Origin: Bondarzewia mesenterica
Lineage: Eukaryota > Basidiomycota > Agaricomycetes > Russulales > Bondarzewiaceae
Assembly: GCA_004802705.1 (NCBI GenBank)
Contig: SGPL01000015.1
Coordinates: forward strand, 39,162-103,161
Direction: 5' to 3'
DNA length: 64,000 bases
This document shows positions 24,420 through 36,157 of this stretch, piece by piece (within the stretch, counting starts at the first letter, position 1; each line of letters begins with the position of its first letter). The translations under genes were made by a program, and so were the position numbers. The notes beneath the pieces are model-generated. The model was not told where the DNA came from, did not search any database, and saw only the letters and a list, made by a program, of their open reading frames with translations.

Positions 24420-24727
24420 TCAGATATCTGGCAGTACTATGAATGCACCGATGGATAGGGCAACGACACTGGTCAAAGCCAGGCTACTATTGACACGCCC
24501 GTCCGAGCTTGAGTGAGTTGCTGAAGATCCATCATAGAATACAGCTATAGCAAACTGAGTATCTGAGTCCGTTGAGTAGGAGGATCTCGGAGTTGAAATG
24601 CCTGCATTACCTTCCGCAAATTTCCAGCACCGCGAAATAAGCAGAGTAGATACACAGTGAACAAGGATAAAGACACCGGTTGTAGCTGAACCATTCCTGC
24701 TCCAAACCTTTCCAGAAATCTATCCAT
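24420..24727 (-). CDS. Very small secreted or GPI-like protein
   Basis: Two exons on the minus strand, 24727-24613 and 24554-24420, are joined in phase 0 across a 58-nt intron with GTAATG donor and CTCAG acceptor, a typical size here. Start candidates are ATG 24727 (MDRFLERFGAG) or, better, ATG 24694 (MVQLQPVSLSLFTVYLLCLF), which opens directly into a signal-peptide-like segment. The second exon encodes a Ser-rich linker (DGSSATHSSSDGRVNSS) with one N-glycosylation sequon and ends in a hydrophobic tail (LALTSVVALSIGAFIVLPDI) at the stop. The product would be about 73-84 residues: signal, short Ser linker, C-terminal hydrophobic anchor. A TATATA lies near 24,760. I know of no family; the call rests on this architecture and the clean intron. 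Confidence 0.45.
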
Positions 24728-25444
24728 CGGCTAATGTGATCCGCCCGGATCATTCAGTGAAATATATAGAGTCGCTTCCTGGCGCTCGTTGCGGCAGACG
24801 GAATCGGGATGGTGAACGTTATGGGAGTAGCACATAAGTACGTACGTCGTACACTTGCATAACGGTCAATTGAAGCTCAGTTCGACTCTGCTTGCGTAAT
24901 GTGTAGAAAAAATAGAAGTGCTTCACAAATGGAGCTAACACGCGTCCTTAGCTACTTATTCGACGGTACCACTAGAAAGTCCGTCTCTCCTGCACAAGTA
25001 AGTGATTCTTTGAGCAACACGGCGAGGATACAATTACGCATTTCGACAAACTGCCTGTCATGCTGTGCTACCCATACGCGTCTGCACGCCTTAGTCTTCA
25101 ACAAGGCCTCGGGCGATGACCTTTTGAATCTCATCGGACGTAGTGCTGGCGAGCTGCTCTCGTGACACTTTAGCTCCCTGCATGCGGCGAGAATTGTCCG
25201 CAGACTGTTCGACCCGCAGTCTTTTCCCGCTCACACCTCCCGCTCTCGGCTCGCGTGATGCGTGACGAAGACGTCCCTAAGGCCATTTACCCCGTATTCT
25301 ATCCACATGAGGACTCGCGATTGGCTTGGTACAGTATTTAGCGTCTGCCTCAGCCGTCCAACTCCCCCCTCTTTACGGTTGAATTTCTTCCCCTTTCCCA
25401 TTCACCTCATCCACCCGTCGCTCTGAGGCGAATTTTTTCAGCGG
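24728..25444. other. Divergent intergenic region
   Basis: About 720 nt between the tiny secreted protein and the sugar porter. It carries a TATATA near 24,760 facing left. The part before the porter is CT-rich (25,345-25,440). Short open frames on both strands at 24,900-25,165 look like chance. Confidence 0.4.
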
Positions 25445-28047
25445 ATGGCTATTCCAGAGTGGACCATTGCTGACTTTATCCACCGAGGCCCATGGTGGAC
25501 GAATCGCGGTAAATCTGTGTATCACTCTCGATTCTTCCCTGACTCGAGCCTCACACACGCCGTATTGAAAGGCATTTTATTGCTCAACATCTATCTCATC
25601 CTACCGCTTACCACGTCCATGGTCAACGGCTTCGATTCATCCTTAGTCAATGGTGAGGGCAAGAAGTTGCCGTTTACCTGTCTCGTAGAATGCGCTTCTA
25701 ATTTGATTGGGCAGGTCTCCAGATTCTTCCAGCCTGGCAGGATCAATTCCATCATCCACAAGGCAAGGCCTTGGGTGAGCATTCCCATATATTTAAACGT
25801 TCTGATGTGTAACAGTTGCTCACTGTCTATTTAAGGCCTGATCAACTCTGCGCAGATGATCGGGAATCTTGCTGTCAGTTGACTGGATAACGATTAATGA
25901 TCACTTACCTGAAAATGACAAAAATTCACCCAGGGTCTTCCTTTCACTCCGTTTTGCTCCGATCACTTTGGCCGACGAGCGACGTTGTTCATTGGTTCAA
26001 TACTGATGATGGGTGGTGTTGCAGCGCAGGCTACAGCAGATACTCCCGCAAAATTTATCGGCGCTCGCGTGATCAGTGCGTCGCTATTCAACCCGTAACG
26101 CCTTCTCTTTTTGAGACAAGGAAATCCAGTTGGCTGTGGTCTCACATTCAGCATGAACGCAGCGCCTTTGCTTATCACCGAGTTGGCTTACCCATCACAG
26201 GTGCATTATATCTCTTCGTTCGAAGGACCGGAACTAAAGATTAAATCACAGCGCGGAAAGTTCACCTCGCTTTACAATTCTTCGTGGTATATGGGTAGTA
26301 TCATAGGTCCGCATAGCACCAGGTTCTCGTCGGTCACTACCTTAAATAGCTATCTCAGCTGCATGGGCTTGTTTTGGTGCATACAATGGCGCTCCAAATT
26401 CTATCTGGTCATGGAAAGTGCCTACACTTATCCAGGCGCTGGGGCCTTTCCTTCAGGTGTGCTTAATCTGGTATGTGACAGATACAGTAGCTGCTGAAAG
26501 TTATTTATGTACTGAAGCATTCTTTGCAAGGTTTATCCCAGAGAGTCCCCGTTGGTTGGTCTCAAGAGGACGCGTGAGTTCACCTACTTGCCCACAGAAA
26601 TTTGACAATTGAATAGTATAGTAATCTCATGTTCTAATTGCAGGAGGGCAAAGCAGCGCGACTTCTTGCTCGTCTGCACGCGAATGGCTATGACGAGCAA
26701 GATCCTTTGGTAGTCTTCGAGATGGCGCAGATCCGGCATGCGCTCAAGATGGAAAGGGAGAACTCCAAGGCGACGTCTTTTAAAGCGCTGTTCTCTACAC
26801 CTGGTAACAGAAAGCGGATGAAAATTATTATTGGCATCGCGATGTTCTCACAATGGAGGTAGGAAGCTCACTTGGGCTTCGATTGTGTCTTCGGTGACTG
26901 ATTGTTTCTTCTGTTCGAAGTGGGAGTGGTCTGGTTTCCTACTACATCAATCTTGTGCTCGAGGGTGTAGGCATTCAGAGTACATCCACAAAAGCAGCCA
27001 TTAATGGCGGCTTGCAGGTAGGTCGCGCCCATTTCCTTCTCGCCTTACACACTCCAACATACTCCAACTGGGTCATATTCCGCAGATATGGAATCTTGCT
27101 GCCGCATTGACCGGTGCCTTCCTTGTCGACTGGGTGGGTCGCAGGACACTCTTTATCGCATCAAACGCTGGCATGCTCATTGGTACGTTTTCGAGCTTGT
27201 CCAAATCATCCAGGACGTTCTAACTTGGCTGTCAAAGCCTTCTCCGCATGGACTCTTACCACCGCTCTTTTCAATACTATTCATTCAGTACCGGCTGCAA
27301 GAGGTTTGTCTGATGCATTTATCTTACCATTTCCAGTGACTTTATGTATAATGCGCTGATTCATTTTCGTCAGCAACGATACCACTCATTTTCATTTTCT
27401 ATTTGTTCTATGACATTGCATATACCCCAATGCTGATTGCGTACACACTGGAAATTCTTCCATACACAATCCGAGCCAAAGGGTTCGCTGTCATGGTATG
27501 CAGTATGGATTGCCTTTGCATCTCTATGACGCTAATTGTTGACCCTAGAATTTGACCGTCTCTCTGACATTAGCTTTTAATCAATTTATCAATCCATGGG
27601 CACTCGATGCGATTGGCTGGAAATATGTATGTCTGGTTCGCACACAGGATATCAAATTTGACTCACGCATGAGTGTTGCAGTATTTGGTGTACTGTGGAT
27701 GGCTAGGCCTCGAGTTAATCTTTGTACTGTCGTACATCGTAGAGACGAGGGGCAAGTCGCTCGCGTGCTCGTTCTAAATTGTTACTCACATCATCTGTTC
27801 AGGTCGCACGTTGGAAGAAACAGCTGTTCTGTTCGATGGCGAAGAGAAACCAGCGGATCTTGTGCAGATGGGAGGAAACGCGGCAATTATCACCATGAGT
27901 AGAGGCGCTGGCGCGGCCGTGCAGGGCGACTTCGACCCATCGGCAGCTGAGACGCCAGAAAAGTCATCGGTGGGTGAGATTTACGAACTACGTACGACAC
28001 GATCAATTGGAATGGATCGTTGGGACGATTCAAGCGAGGTCAAATAG
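25445..28047 (+). CDS. MFS sugar porter (hexose/disaccharide type)
   Basis: ATG 25445 (MAIPEWTIADFIHRG) to TAG 28045-28047, with many short introns. Family landmarks appear in order: SMVNGFDSSLVNGLQILP, HFGRRATLFIGSILMMGG (the GRR loop), SLYNSSWYMGSIIG, FIPESPRWLVSRGR (PESPR motif after helix 6), WVGRRTLFIASNAGML (second GRR loop) and VETRGRTLEETAVLFDGE (PETKGRTLEE-type motif). The last motif is restored only by a GC-AG intron at 27752-27802. The transmembrane pattern and length fit fungal sugar-porter family transporters of the lactose/maltose-permease-like group; substrate cannot be read from sequence. The plasma-membrane protein ends in a charged cytosolic tail. It converges on an alpha-amylase gene 109 nt away. 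Confidence 0.88.
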
Positions 28048-28155
28048 GTTGTGGTCCGCAGTTTTCCATAGTAATGAGATGTATTCTTATAGCATAGTAT
28101 CCCGCTGCTTTGTATGGACAGTAAATATCCATCCAACGATAAACAGGACCCTGTA

Positions 28156-30737
28156 TTAGCATTGGCTAGGCTCCTCTTGGGCAGCTGGAACCCATACTTG
28201 GATGGATCCCGGTTTGCATGAGAACGAACCCCCACCATCCGCCGAGATATCGACGCGCCCGAAGGGCTCAAATAAGCCCACGTAGTTCGTGTTTGTGTGA
28301 TTCTGTGATTCAATCAGCCGCAGCCCCGGAAAATTGAAGTGCATCTTACAGGTCCGACGTTCATGCGTATTCTGTGCGACTGATCGTCAGCCCTAGGAAA
28401 TCAATAGAGTCAGTAGGACAAAGTTAATTATCCACTCTGTTTCAGCGTACCTGGCCTTCGGGCTCGCATTAGATATAAGTACGGCGCAACCGCTATGATT
28501 AGAATCTCCGGTGCGGACAAACCCGATACAATTCGGGTGGTAAAAGTAATCTCTTAATGATCCGCCAGCGAATTTCTTCCGCACTTCCATGAGGCGGCGG
28601 AGCCCGTTAGCAGTAGATTCGTTGAAGCATTCGCGGTTGGGATATAAGTCCCCGTAGAACACACAGCTAGAGAGTAGTGTAGATAAGGCAGTGATGATGC
28701 CAGAGTGACAATAAAGACTCACGGATGGCCCTCCCCTCGCAACAGTATCAATGCGTACGCTTGGAGCTTAAAATTGGTATCGACCTGCAGATGACTTCAA
28801 TTTTTCAGCTCGTGAAAGAGAACTAACTAAACGCACCCAACTCTCTAGGGTTTGGCCCACTTGCTAGGATTTACAGCTGTAAGCAATACGCACGGAAAGA
28901 ATAAAACTCTAATCACCGTGCTAACGGATAAAGTCAGACATACGCGTTCCTGCGAGGAGCAAAGCTCATACCTACTCATGATTGTCAACGAATATCACTG
29001 CGTCTCCAGGACGCATCTTCACAACAGTGGTATTCAGGATGGTTCTTAGATCGTATTTTGATCCATTTTTGCTTGCTTCATGAAAGTTGCCATGCAAAGG
29101 AACGTCGAAGAAGGCCAACTGCACCTGTCAATCATACGAGCGAAAGAGTTGCTCAACTAGCTCACCTGGCCTTCAAAGGCCCGAATGTAGGATAGTATTA
29201 GGCTGGCACTGCGGCTGTTCAGAGGAGAGTATTATTTCGAAGTTCCATAGACTTACTTTCCGGACCAATACTCTCCTACCATGAATGTCCCCGATCTACC
29301 TGGACCGTCACGGGCTCTCCTGATCTACCTCAATGACTGAATTAGTCGACTTTTAATAAAAATACAACTCGGATGAGCTCACCCATTCGAGCAGAAATTT
29401 CCTGTCCATGTGTTTGATAGCATCTAGACGAAACCCTGAAGCACCGGTAACCTGAGAACATGCTATTGGTGAGATGAGGGCAGCAGAAAGTATACGGTAT
29501 GAAGGAACCCACATCTAACACCCAGCTGGCCCATTTGAATAAATCAGCCCTCACGTCTGGATGTCGATGATCAATCTGAGATCAAAACAAGTTGAGGAGT
29601 CGCGGAGTGAATTATTACCAGAGTACTCACGTCTACACCTAGCAAGTAGTCATAATTTCCAAACTCTTTGTCCACGTTGTGGGACCATCCCTTGTCTTCT
29701 TTGCCAACTATTCGATAGATGCCTTTACTTTGAGTTCGCTGATCCCAGTCAACACCTGCCAAATAGAAAACTTCAGACAACTATCCCATGAGAAGAAGCA
29801 TTCTATGCACCTGTGAAATGCTCGTGGGTCCACCGCATTGAGCTGTACTACTTCTTTGTTACCAAGGTAAATAAGGTAGACTTGAGCAAAGAAAATACCT
29901 GTCCAGCTCTTCCTGCAAAATCGAAAGCAGTCCATCCCTGGAAATGTGTTAAATCTTGATCATATCCGACTGTGTAGAAGCACGAGCTTACCTCTATCTC
30001 TCTTGCTGGACCCAATTCTTTTCGACGGTCTTTCTCATCGACAGGAATGGCAAGGAATTTCTCTGTTCTATCGCCACCAAGTTTGTGCTGAGAGATGAAT
30101 CAGTATTGGGATCCGCAATCACCTAGCTTGCCACGTACATTGAGGACAGCGTCGATCATGATATCGATACCATATTGCTTTGCCACAGAGATCGCTTTGA
30201 TGAGTTCGTCCTTCGTACCCCATCTAGTGCTGATCGTGCCCTTCTGAAGAAACTCTCCAAGGTCCCACTAAACCGGGTTGAACCCGGGTGAGAAAGCGGT
30301 CCAATGCAGTAACAAGAATTGTAGTCACCAAGTCATAAGCATCGTATCCCTGTCCGTGCTGGGAGCAATAACATCCGGTGTGAGTCAACAATTTGACTTG
30401 AAGTGACATCATGTTAATACAGGTTAATACCTTGTGCGTCGCCTTATTTGGTGGAGGAAGCCAGACCTGAGTGACACCCAGGTCTGCGAGCCTAGGCACT
30501 TCGTTTTCAAAGTGTGCCCACCAGCTCATGTCCGGGTGCGAACTATCCCAGGTAAAGAATTGAAACTTCTTTGATGTCAACATCTGCTAATAATATTTGC
30601 CTGCCAGCAAGACAAATTGAACTGACCATCAAGGGATTGGACGAGTTCGCCTGGGATCCAAGATGCATCTTCGAGAGAGCACCATCCGATCTCCTCGAAG
30701 TGCCGGAATAAAACAAGTGAGTTAGTTTTTCGAACAT
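28156..30737 (-). CDS. Cytosolic GH13 alpha-amylase
   Basis: ATG 30737 (MFEKLTHLFYSGTSRR), with no signal peptide, to TAA 28156-28158. Spliced exons give the intracellular alpha-amylase (GH13_5-like) series: FFTWDSSHPDMSWWAHFENE, VTQVWLPPPNKA, GYDAYDL|WDLGEFLQKGTIS, IMIDAVLNHKLGGDRTE, GWTAFDFAGRAG, GIYRIVGKEDKGWSHNVDKE, GFRLDAIKHMDRKFLLEW (nucleophile Asp), MVGEYWSG (acid/base Glu), DAVIFVDNHDTQVGQTLESW (third Asp) and NFKLQAYALILLRGEGHP. All three catalytic acids are present. About fifteen introns are needed, including one exon of only 4 nt (28917-28920) that completes the NHDT motif. It should hydrolyse alpha-1,4-glucans such as glycogen or imported maltodextrin in the cytosol. Confidence 0.88.
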
Positions 30738-31987
30738 TATGAGTGGCGTGCAGTCGGACGGTAGGTCTCAAAGTCGAATATTTTAATGTTGTGAGAAATC
30801 AGCATTCCGGGCCTGCGTCGGAAAGCATAGAAGAACGGCCCGGGCGATTTCAAGACTTGCCTAATTCATCCGATTTTAGACTCCGCCCACGCGGGTATAA
30901 AAAATTTTGTCACCTCTTTTACCTTTCTTCACCGTTGCATTCACTACCGCGCCTCCGTGTTTCTTGGCCAACGTTTAGTTGGACTACGGCTCACGGATAT
31001 GGTGCACGATATCATGTGGTGGATCAGAAGGATGCCCCCTTAATCGCTCCAATCACATCTATTCTACGTCGATATGGAGTTTCATGATGTGGCTACAGAC
31101 GTCTCTGGCTTCGCCTGTTTACGTTCTTCTGGATGCTTTCACTGCAATGAATTTTCTTTGTCCGAGCAGAGCTTTGCATCCGTATGAGCGTGGCCAGTCA
31201 TTCATTCAACATCCAACATTTGTTACCGTACCAGCATTTGTTGTGTCCGATTGCGTGCTGGGCCACCGCAGGTTACTGCTAAGTACTCGACTTGTCCGTC
31301 GCTGCGCCCGCTATCTCGAGACTTGGTCACCAGTCTAGGTTACCGCACGCACGCTGAACGCAGTGCGCACGAATCCACATGCAGGAGATCAGTCAACAAG
31401 AATCTGAGGCCCAAGACGCGCATATGGCACAACTTCGAAGATTGGTTGTTCCATTATTTCGTCGAAACAGGCCCTCCGACCAAGTATTTGCCCTCGGGCG
31501 GGATCAATTCAGATTAAGTAGGCCAAAACAATGATTTAAATACTTACTGAGAATCAGCAGGAGCACAATCCATCTGTAACAAGATAGGTATTCCCAGTTT
31601 TACTCGAGTCCCGAGACCTTTTTTTTCATAGGGCGAGAGGACATTCGCGAGCTCAGACAGTAACTAATGAAGAATTCTTTCAATACATGATTCTCTGTTG
31701 TGTGATGCCCTTGGAAGGCGGGTGAGAACATGGATAGTGAGTTGGATTTTGGATAGCAGATCACTCCTGCTTGCCACAAGGTATGGCATCCACGAGACAT
31801 GTCTTCGGAAAAGTCGATCAATCACAAGAAATACTCATCATCTACTTACCAGAATCCTGGTTGGTCGATTTCTTCTCCTCGGCTTGAAGGCCTGCGAAAG
31901 TTCAATAACCTTCATGGGTGCATGACTGGCATACCGACATAAAAGACGACTAAGAACATGGAAGAATAAGTGAAAGACATAATCCAC
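30738..31987. other. Intergenic stretch, no supported gene
   Basis: About 1.25 kb. It holds the amylase promoter and the 3' flank of the coiled-coil gene. Short open frames on both strands (for example + 31379-31525, reading MQEISQQESEAQDAHMAQL) look faintly protein-like but could not be linked into a gene model. An A-rich TATA-like block (GGGTATAAAAAATTT) lies at about 30,893-30,907. Confidence 0.4.
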
Positions 31988-34390
31988 TCATCGTTTGCCA
32001 AAAGGCATCGATGAAATGGCCGAAGCTCTCCCAAAGAACGAACGCTGGGGTACAGGGCCGGTATCCTTGACGGGAGACAGGTCTCGCGGAATGCCCAAGT
32101 TGTCCCCATCGACCTATCAACGTACTCTGTCAGAACTTACTCCATGTCATCGTCCAAAACTATACTTTGCACTAACCTGGCTGTATGAATTCCAGTCAAA
32201 CGTCGCCGGCTGCGCAGCAGTGAAAGCATTAAGCCTCCGCATCTTCTTTTTCTTTGGTGCGGAAACATCTTCCTCAGGTTCACTCTCAAGTTCAACCTGT
32301 TTGCTCGCCGCTCTGCCTACCTGTTTCCTCTTACCCTTCGCATTGGCCACTGACTTCTTGTGACCAGCGTCACCGCCATCCGATTCGTCCTCAGCTGCCT
32401 TCTTCTTTTTCTTCGGCTTTGGTTTCGCCGGGACGCTATCCTCGTCCTCTGCCGCGTTCACTTTCCTTTTCCTGGGGCTCGTGCTCATGTGGATCACGGG
32501 TGTTTTACCCTTGACCTTGGGCTTGTGTTTCGGCACAACAGGGGAAACGGTGCGACTCTCCAAGGCACCATCAGCCTGCGCTTTGCCCTTGCCTTTCTTC
32601 GATTTGGCTGCAACCGGTGCTGGCGAAGGTATGACTTCCTCTATATCACTGTCGAGCTCGACCACGACATGGGCGTCGGCCTTATATGTAGGTGGCAGAC
32701 TGGCGGTTGAAACGATAGCACTGCTCGTCGAAGGCTGTGGCTTGCGAGGCAAAGGTCTGGGTTTCGGGCGACCCTTCGACTCGCGTTTCGTTGTCGTCGA
32801 AAATTTTGGAGGTGGAGGGGGCGAGTCCGGAATGACCGCCACCTCAACTTCCTCTGAATCTGAGATGGTAGCTGGGGTGCCTTTCTTCTGCTCACCCAAG
32901 ATTGATTTGCTAATTCATCGAGATGTAGGAAGGTACTTACAGAAGATAACTTAGCCTTCAGTTGCTCGATCTGCTCCTGTGCCTTCTCTAACTCCTTTCC
33001 TCTCTTATCCGCAAGCTTCTCGAGCTTCGTGGACGTCTGCTTGGCTTCCTCAATTTCCGCCTGATATGTTTTGAGCGAATGAAGCCCGGATGTTTAAAAA
33101 GAAAGAGACTTACCACTCGCTCCGCTAGTGCAGCAGACAACTTCTCCACCTTCCTCTTGTCTTTGGCATCGGACTCAGCTTTTCCTGTCTCCAAACTTTG
33201 CTTCACAGTGGCTCGAAGCTCCTCCAGCTGACGCGACAATTTCGCGTTGGTCCGCTCCAATTCGTCCTTGGAATCGCCCAAGCTGTCCAATTCCTGTTGG
33301 AGTTTCTGAGACCTCTTGTCGGCTTCGTCGACTTGTTGCTTCGCTAACGGTTTAAGTGCTCCAGACTTCACACATGAGTACAAACAAACTCACTGCGTGT
33401 TCCTCCAATGCCGCAGATAACTTGGATACCTTCTTTTTTTCCTTCTCGAACACCTTCTCACTCTGTTTCTTGAACTGCGTAAGTTCGTCCTGAACAGTTT
33501 TCACCCGTATTTCGAGCTCAATCTTCTGCTTCCGCATCGCCTCGACCTCCTCGCCGCCCTTGTTCTCCAGCGTCTGCCATTTGTCCAACTGCGACTTCAT
33601 GTTTGTGTTGGCGAATTCAAGCTCGCCCTTGATGCGCTCGAGCTCACTCTGTGCTGTCTGAGAAGTCTCTAATTGTAACATTGCCCTGTCAAGTTTCGTA
33701 CCAAGAGTGGCGACATTGGCAGTGAGGACAGACTCGTTCTGACGAAGGCGAGACTCTTCTTTCTGCGATACCATACCTCTCCCTGTAAGAAAATATAGAC
33801 TGTTGGTAGATAAAATCACACACCCGAGCATCCTCCTTGTCCTTCTCGGCGACCTCAAGCTGCTCCATCTTCTCCTTCAAGTCCGCCGCAATCAGAGCAA
33901 TCCTCGCCTTCAGTCCCTTAACCATCTCGGTGTGTTGGTCAGCAACACCTTCCAACACTTCTTCCAGCTCGTCATTTTTCGCCTCCAACTCCGTTTCTTT
34001 AGCCTGGAACATTGTGAGCTTGAAATCCCTTTGTAATCGCGCCAGCCGCTCTTTACGCAAGTTCTCGCGTTCTTTGAGCATGTTGACCCTTTCGCTTTCG
34101 AGTAAGACTGTAGTCTGAAGATGCACAATTCGATGGCATGCCAGTAGGGAGTCGCAGCCATCGACCCATCTCTTGACCTCGGACTTCGACTTGGCCTGGA
34201 GCTTCTGTACTTCGTCGGCAGAGCGATCGCGTGAACACGTAGCCTCCTGCCTCAGCTGTTCGTTAGTACGCTCAAGGGTGCGGTTCTTCTGAACAAGCTC
34301 GTCAATGTGTTTCTGTTGGGAAGCGGCCATGGCTTCTTGAGCGGCAGAGGAAGGCGTGGAGCGAATGGGCGTGGGTACTTTGCGAAACAT
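31988..34390 (-). CDS. Long coiled-coil protein with basic, probably nuclear C-terminus
   Basis: ATG 34390 (MFRKVPTPIRSTPSSAAQE; an ATG also lies 3 nt upstream) to TGA 31988-31990. The N-terminal two thirds, spread over several exons, is continuous heptad-type coiled coil: QKHIDELVQKNRTLERTNEQ, then KAKNDELEEVLEGVADQHTE-like and DKWQTLENKGGEEVEAMRKQ stretches. The last third (32147-32899) is low-complexity, Lys/Pro/Ser-rich with several nuclear-localisation-like clusters (SPRKRKVNAAED, KPKPKKKKKAAED, APKKKKMRRLNAF). After a phase-0 intron it ends VPQRSFFGRASAISSMPFGK. Structure and nuclear location are inferred from composition. No family with a known role is recognised; generic similarity to myosin-like or SMC-like coiled coils is not informative. 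Confidence 0.75.
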
Positions 34391-34721
34391 CATAAACAAA
34401 TGGAATTATATGGTGTCCCTGCGGGTTGAAAATACTGAAAAAAGCAGAAGTTGGGCGAGAGCGTATTTGAGGACGCTTCAGGTAACAGGCAGATGAGTTC
34501 CCTACTTTGTGAATATGACCGCGTATATCCAATGAACTTCAGGCAGAAAAAAAGATTGCTCGCGCCTTAGGGCATAAGATGCAAAATTGAGCAGCGTGTT
34601 TCAACTAGCTAAGTAGATGTCGCCGAGCGGGTGACGATAGAGACGCGTTTCCACGCGTCTGGGGCCGGGTGGGCGTGTTTGCGTGCGTGTGGCTGAACAA
34701 CCCATTCTTTCTTCCTCCTCC

Positions 34722-35489
34722 ATGTCGCCGAGTCGGCCCGTTACTGATATCAAAGTCCAAGTGCCTCGTCACAACACAGCGCGCATCGGGCCTGCTTTAA
34801 CAGCACAGATCACGACCATTGCCAAAGAGCAAGGTGTCAGGACGGATCTTCGTCAGTCGAACCATGATCCAGCAAGCGCCCTAGCACTCGCCATTGTCCG
34901 CATGCTCCTTGCTCTGATCACTATTTGCCAGACAGAACTGACGTGGGATTTGTGATCTATAGGAAAGTGCATCGGACTGGAACTCACTTCTTACAACCGC
35001 TCGTGCTGACCGTGGACCGCAGTGGGATGTTGGAACACAACAGTGAGTCACACTAGGATCTTCGCAGCCGACCACATATTTCATCTTATCTATCCTAGAT
35101 TTCATGTGGAACAGGGCTCGGATCTCTATTACGACCCTGCTCCTCTCCTTGAATACCTCAAGGAGGGCCAACAAGAGGGCAATCAATCATCTGACGCAGC
35201 TCCTCCCGAACCGGCCACGCCCCTCATGGCCCACCGTCAACAGCAGTTCAATATGGGTGGACAATTCCCCATGAACGGCATGCTTCCCCACTCATCCGCC
35301 ATAGCAGCTTCTCCCCGACATATGGGCGGGCAGATGGGCACCCCACACCACGGTGGACAATTTGGCGCCATACCTCCAGGCCAATTCTATGGCGTAGGTG
35401 ATCCCAGTCGCGGTTCACCAATGGTCCCTCGAGTGGGCATGATCATGGATGGGATGGGTATGTCCCCTGATGTCAGGAGGAGAATGTAG
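34722..35489 (+). CDS. Conserved-looking small protein of unknown function, Met/Gly/Pro-rich tail
   Basis: ATG 34722 (MSPSRPVTDIKVQVPRHN) to TAG 35487-35489. Three exons fit in frame: 34722-34895, 34963-35042 and 35099-35489. They join as ALALAI|ESASDWNSLLTTARADRG and VGTQQ|FHVEQGSDLYYDPAPL. The first donor (GTCCGC) is weak but gives a clean reading frame. The N-terminal 130 residues look globular. The tail is rich in Met, Gly, Pro, His and Gln (MGGQFPMNGMLPHSSAI, MGGQMGTPHHGGQFG) and ends GMSPDVRRRM, which suggests a disordered region as in transcription or RNA-related proteins. I do not recognise the family. It is divergent from the coiled-coil gene, with about 330 nt shared upstream. Confidence 0.6.
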
Positions 35490-36157
35490 GTCTTGGACAA
35501 TGGCATTGTATTTGTGTCCGGCATTATATTTCATAGGTGCGGTTTCAATCATTGCTTGACGTCGCAATTGCTATAGGTTAATTCATATCGCCTATCAGTT
35601 TGTAATAATTTATAGTACGTCGGTGCTATTGTAATTCTTCAACGACGATGATCTTGGCCTATAATCCACCTGTACAAGCAGTGTTACCCACATTTGACCG
35701 TGGGTGAGTGTGTTTAAGCAGTCAGACATCATGTCGATGATTTTACTCGCATGAAACATTGAATTGCCTTGCATTTGGCTGCACAGTGCTGCAGTATGTG
35801 AAAAAAAGGTCACCTGGTACTGACCGGATATCAATCATGCAGAGGTTGATATCAACAATCAGTCGTTCATCGTCGTGATAGAACCTTGGACTAACTGAAC
35901 TGTCCACGGTTGACAATCGAGGCAATGGCATTTGTACCCTGTGGATGAAAAACCTTATCCTGAAAGCAGGTGCGGTTGAGAGTGCTTGTAGATGTAGCAG
36001 GGCTGAGCGCTTGTCTGGCCTGCCTCGAGAAAGGTAAGTTCTCGCATGTTCATATTGAACACTAGCGACTGACACTGATTGTCAACACTATCAAGGTCGT
36101 GCAGGACCAGGCCATTGAGAGCAAAGAGAGTAATACACCCCATGGGCTCACCTAGTC
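35490..36157. other. Convergent 3' flanks, no gene seen
   Basis: About 670 nt between two converging genes. Short open frames exist on the minus strand, but none has recognisable content. Confidence 0.5.

Noticed and set aside
30270..30292. Short repeat CCGGGTTGAACCCGGG resembling a tRNA B-box
   Set aside because: It lies inside an amylase intron; no A-box, cloverleaf or acceptor stem could be drawn around it, so no tRNA is called.
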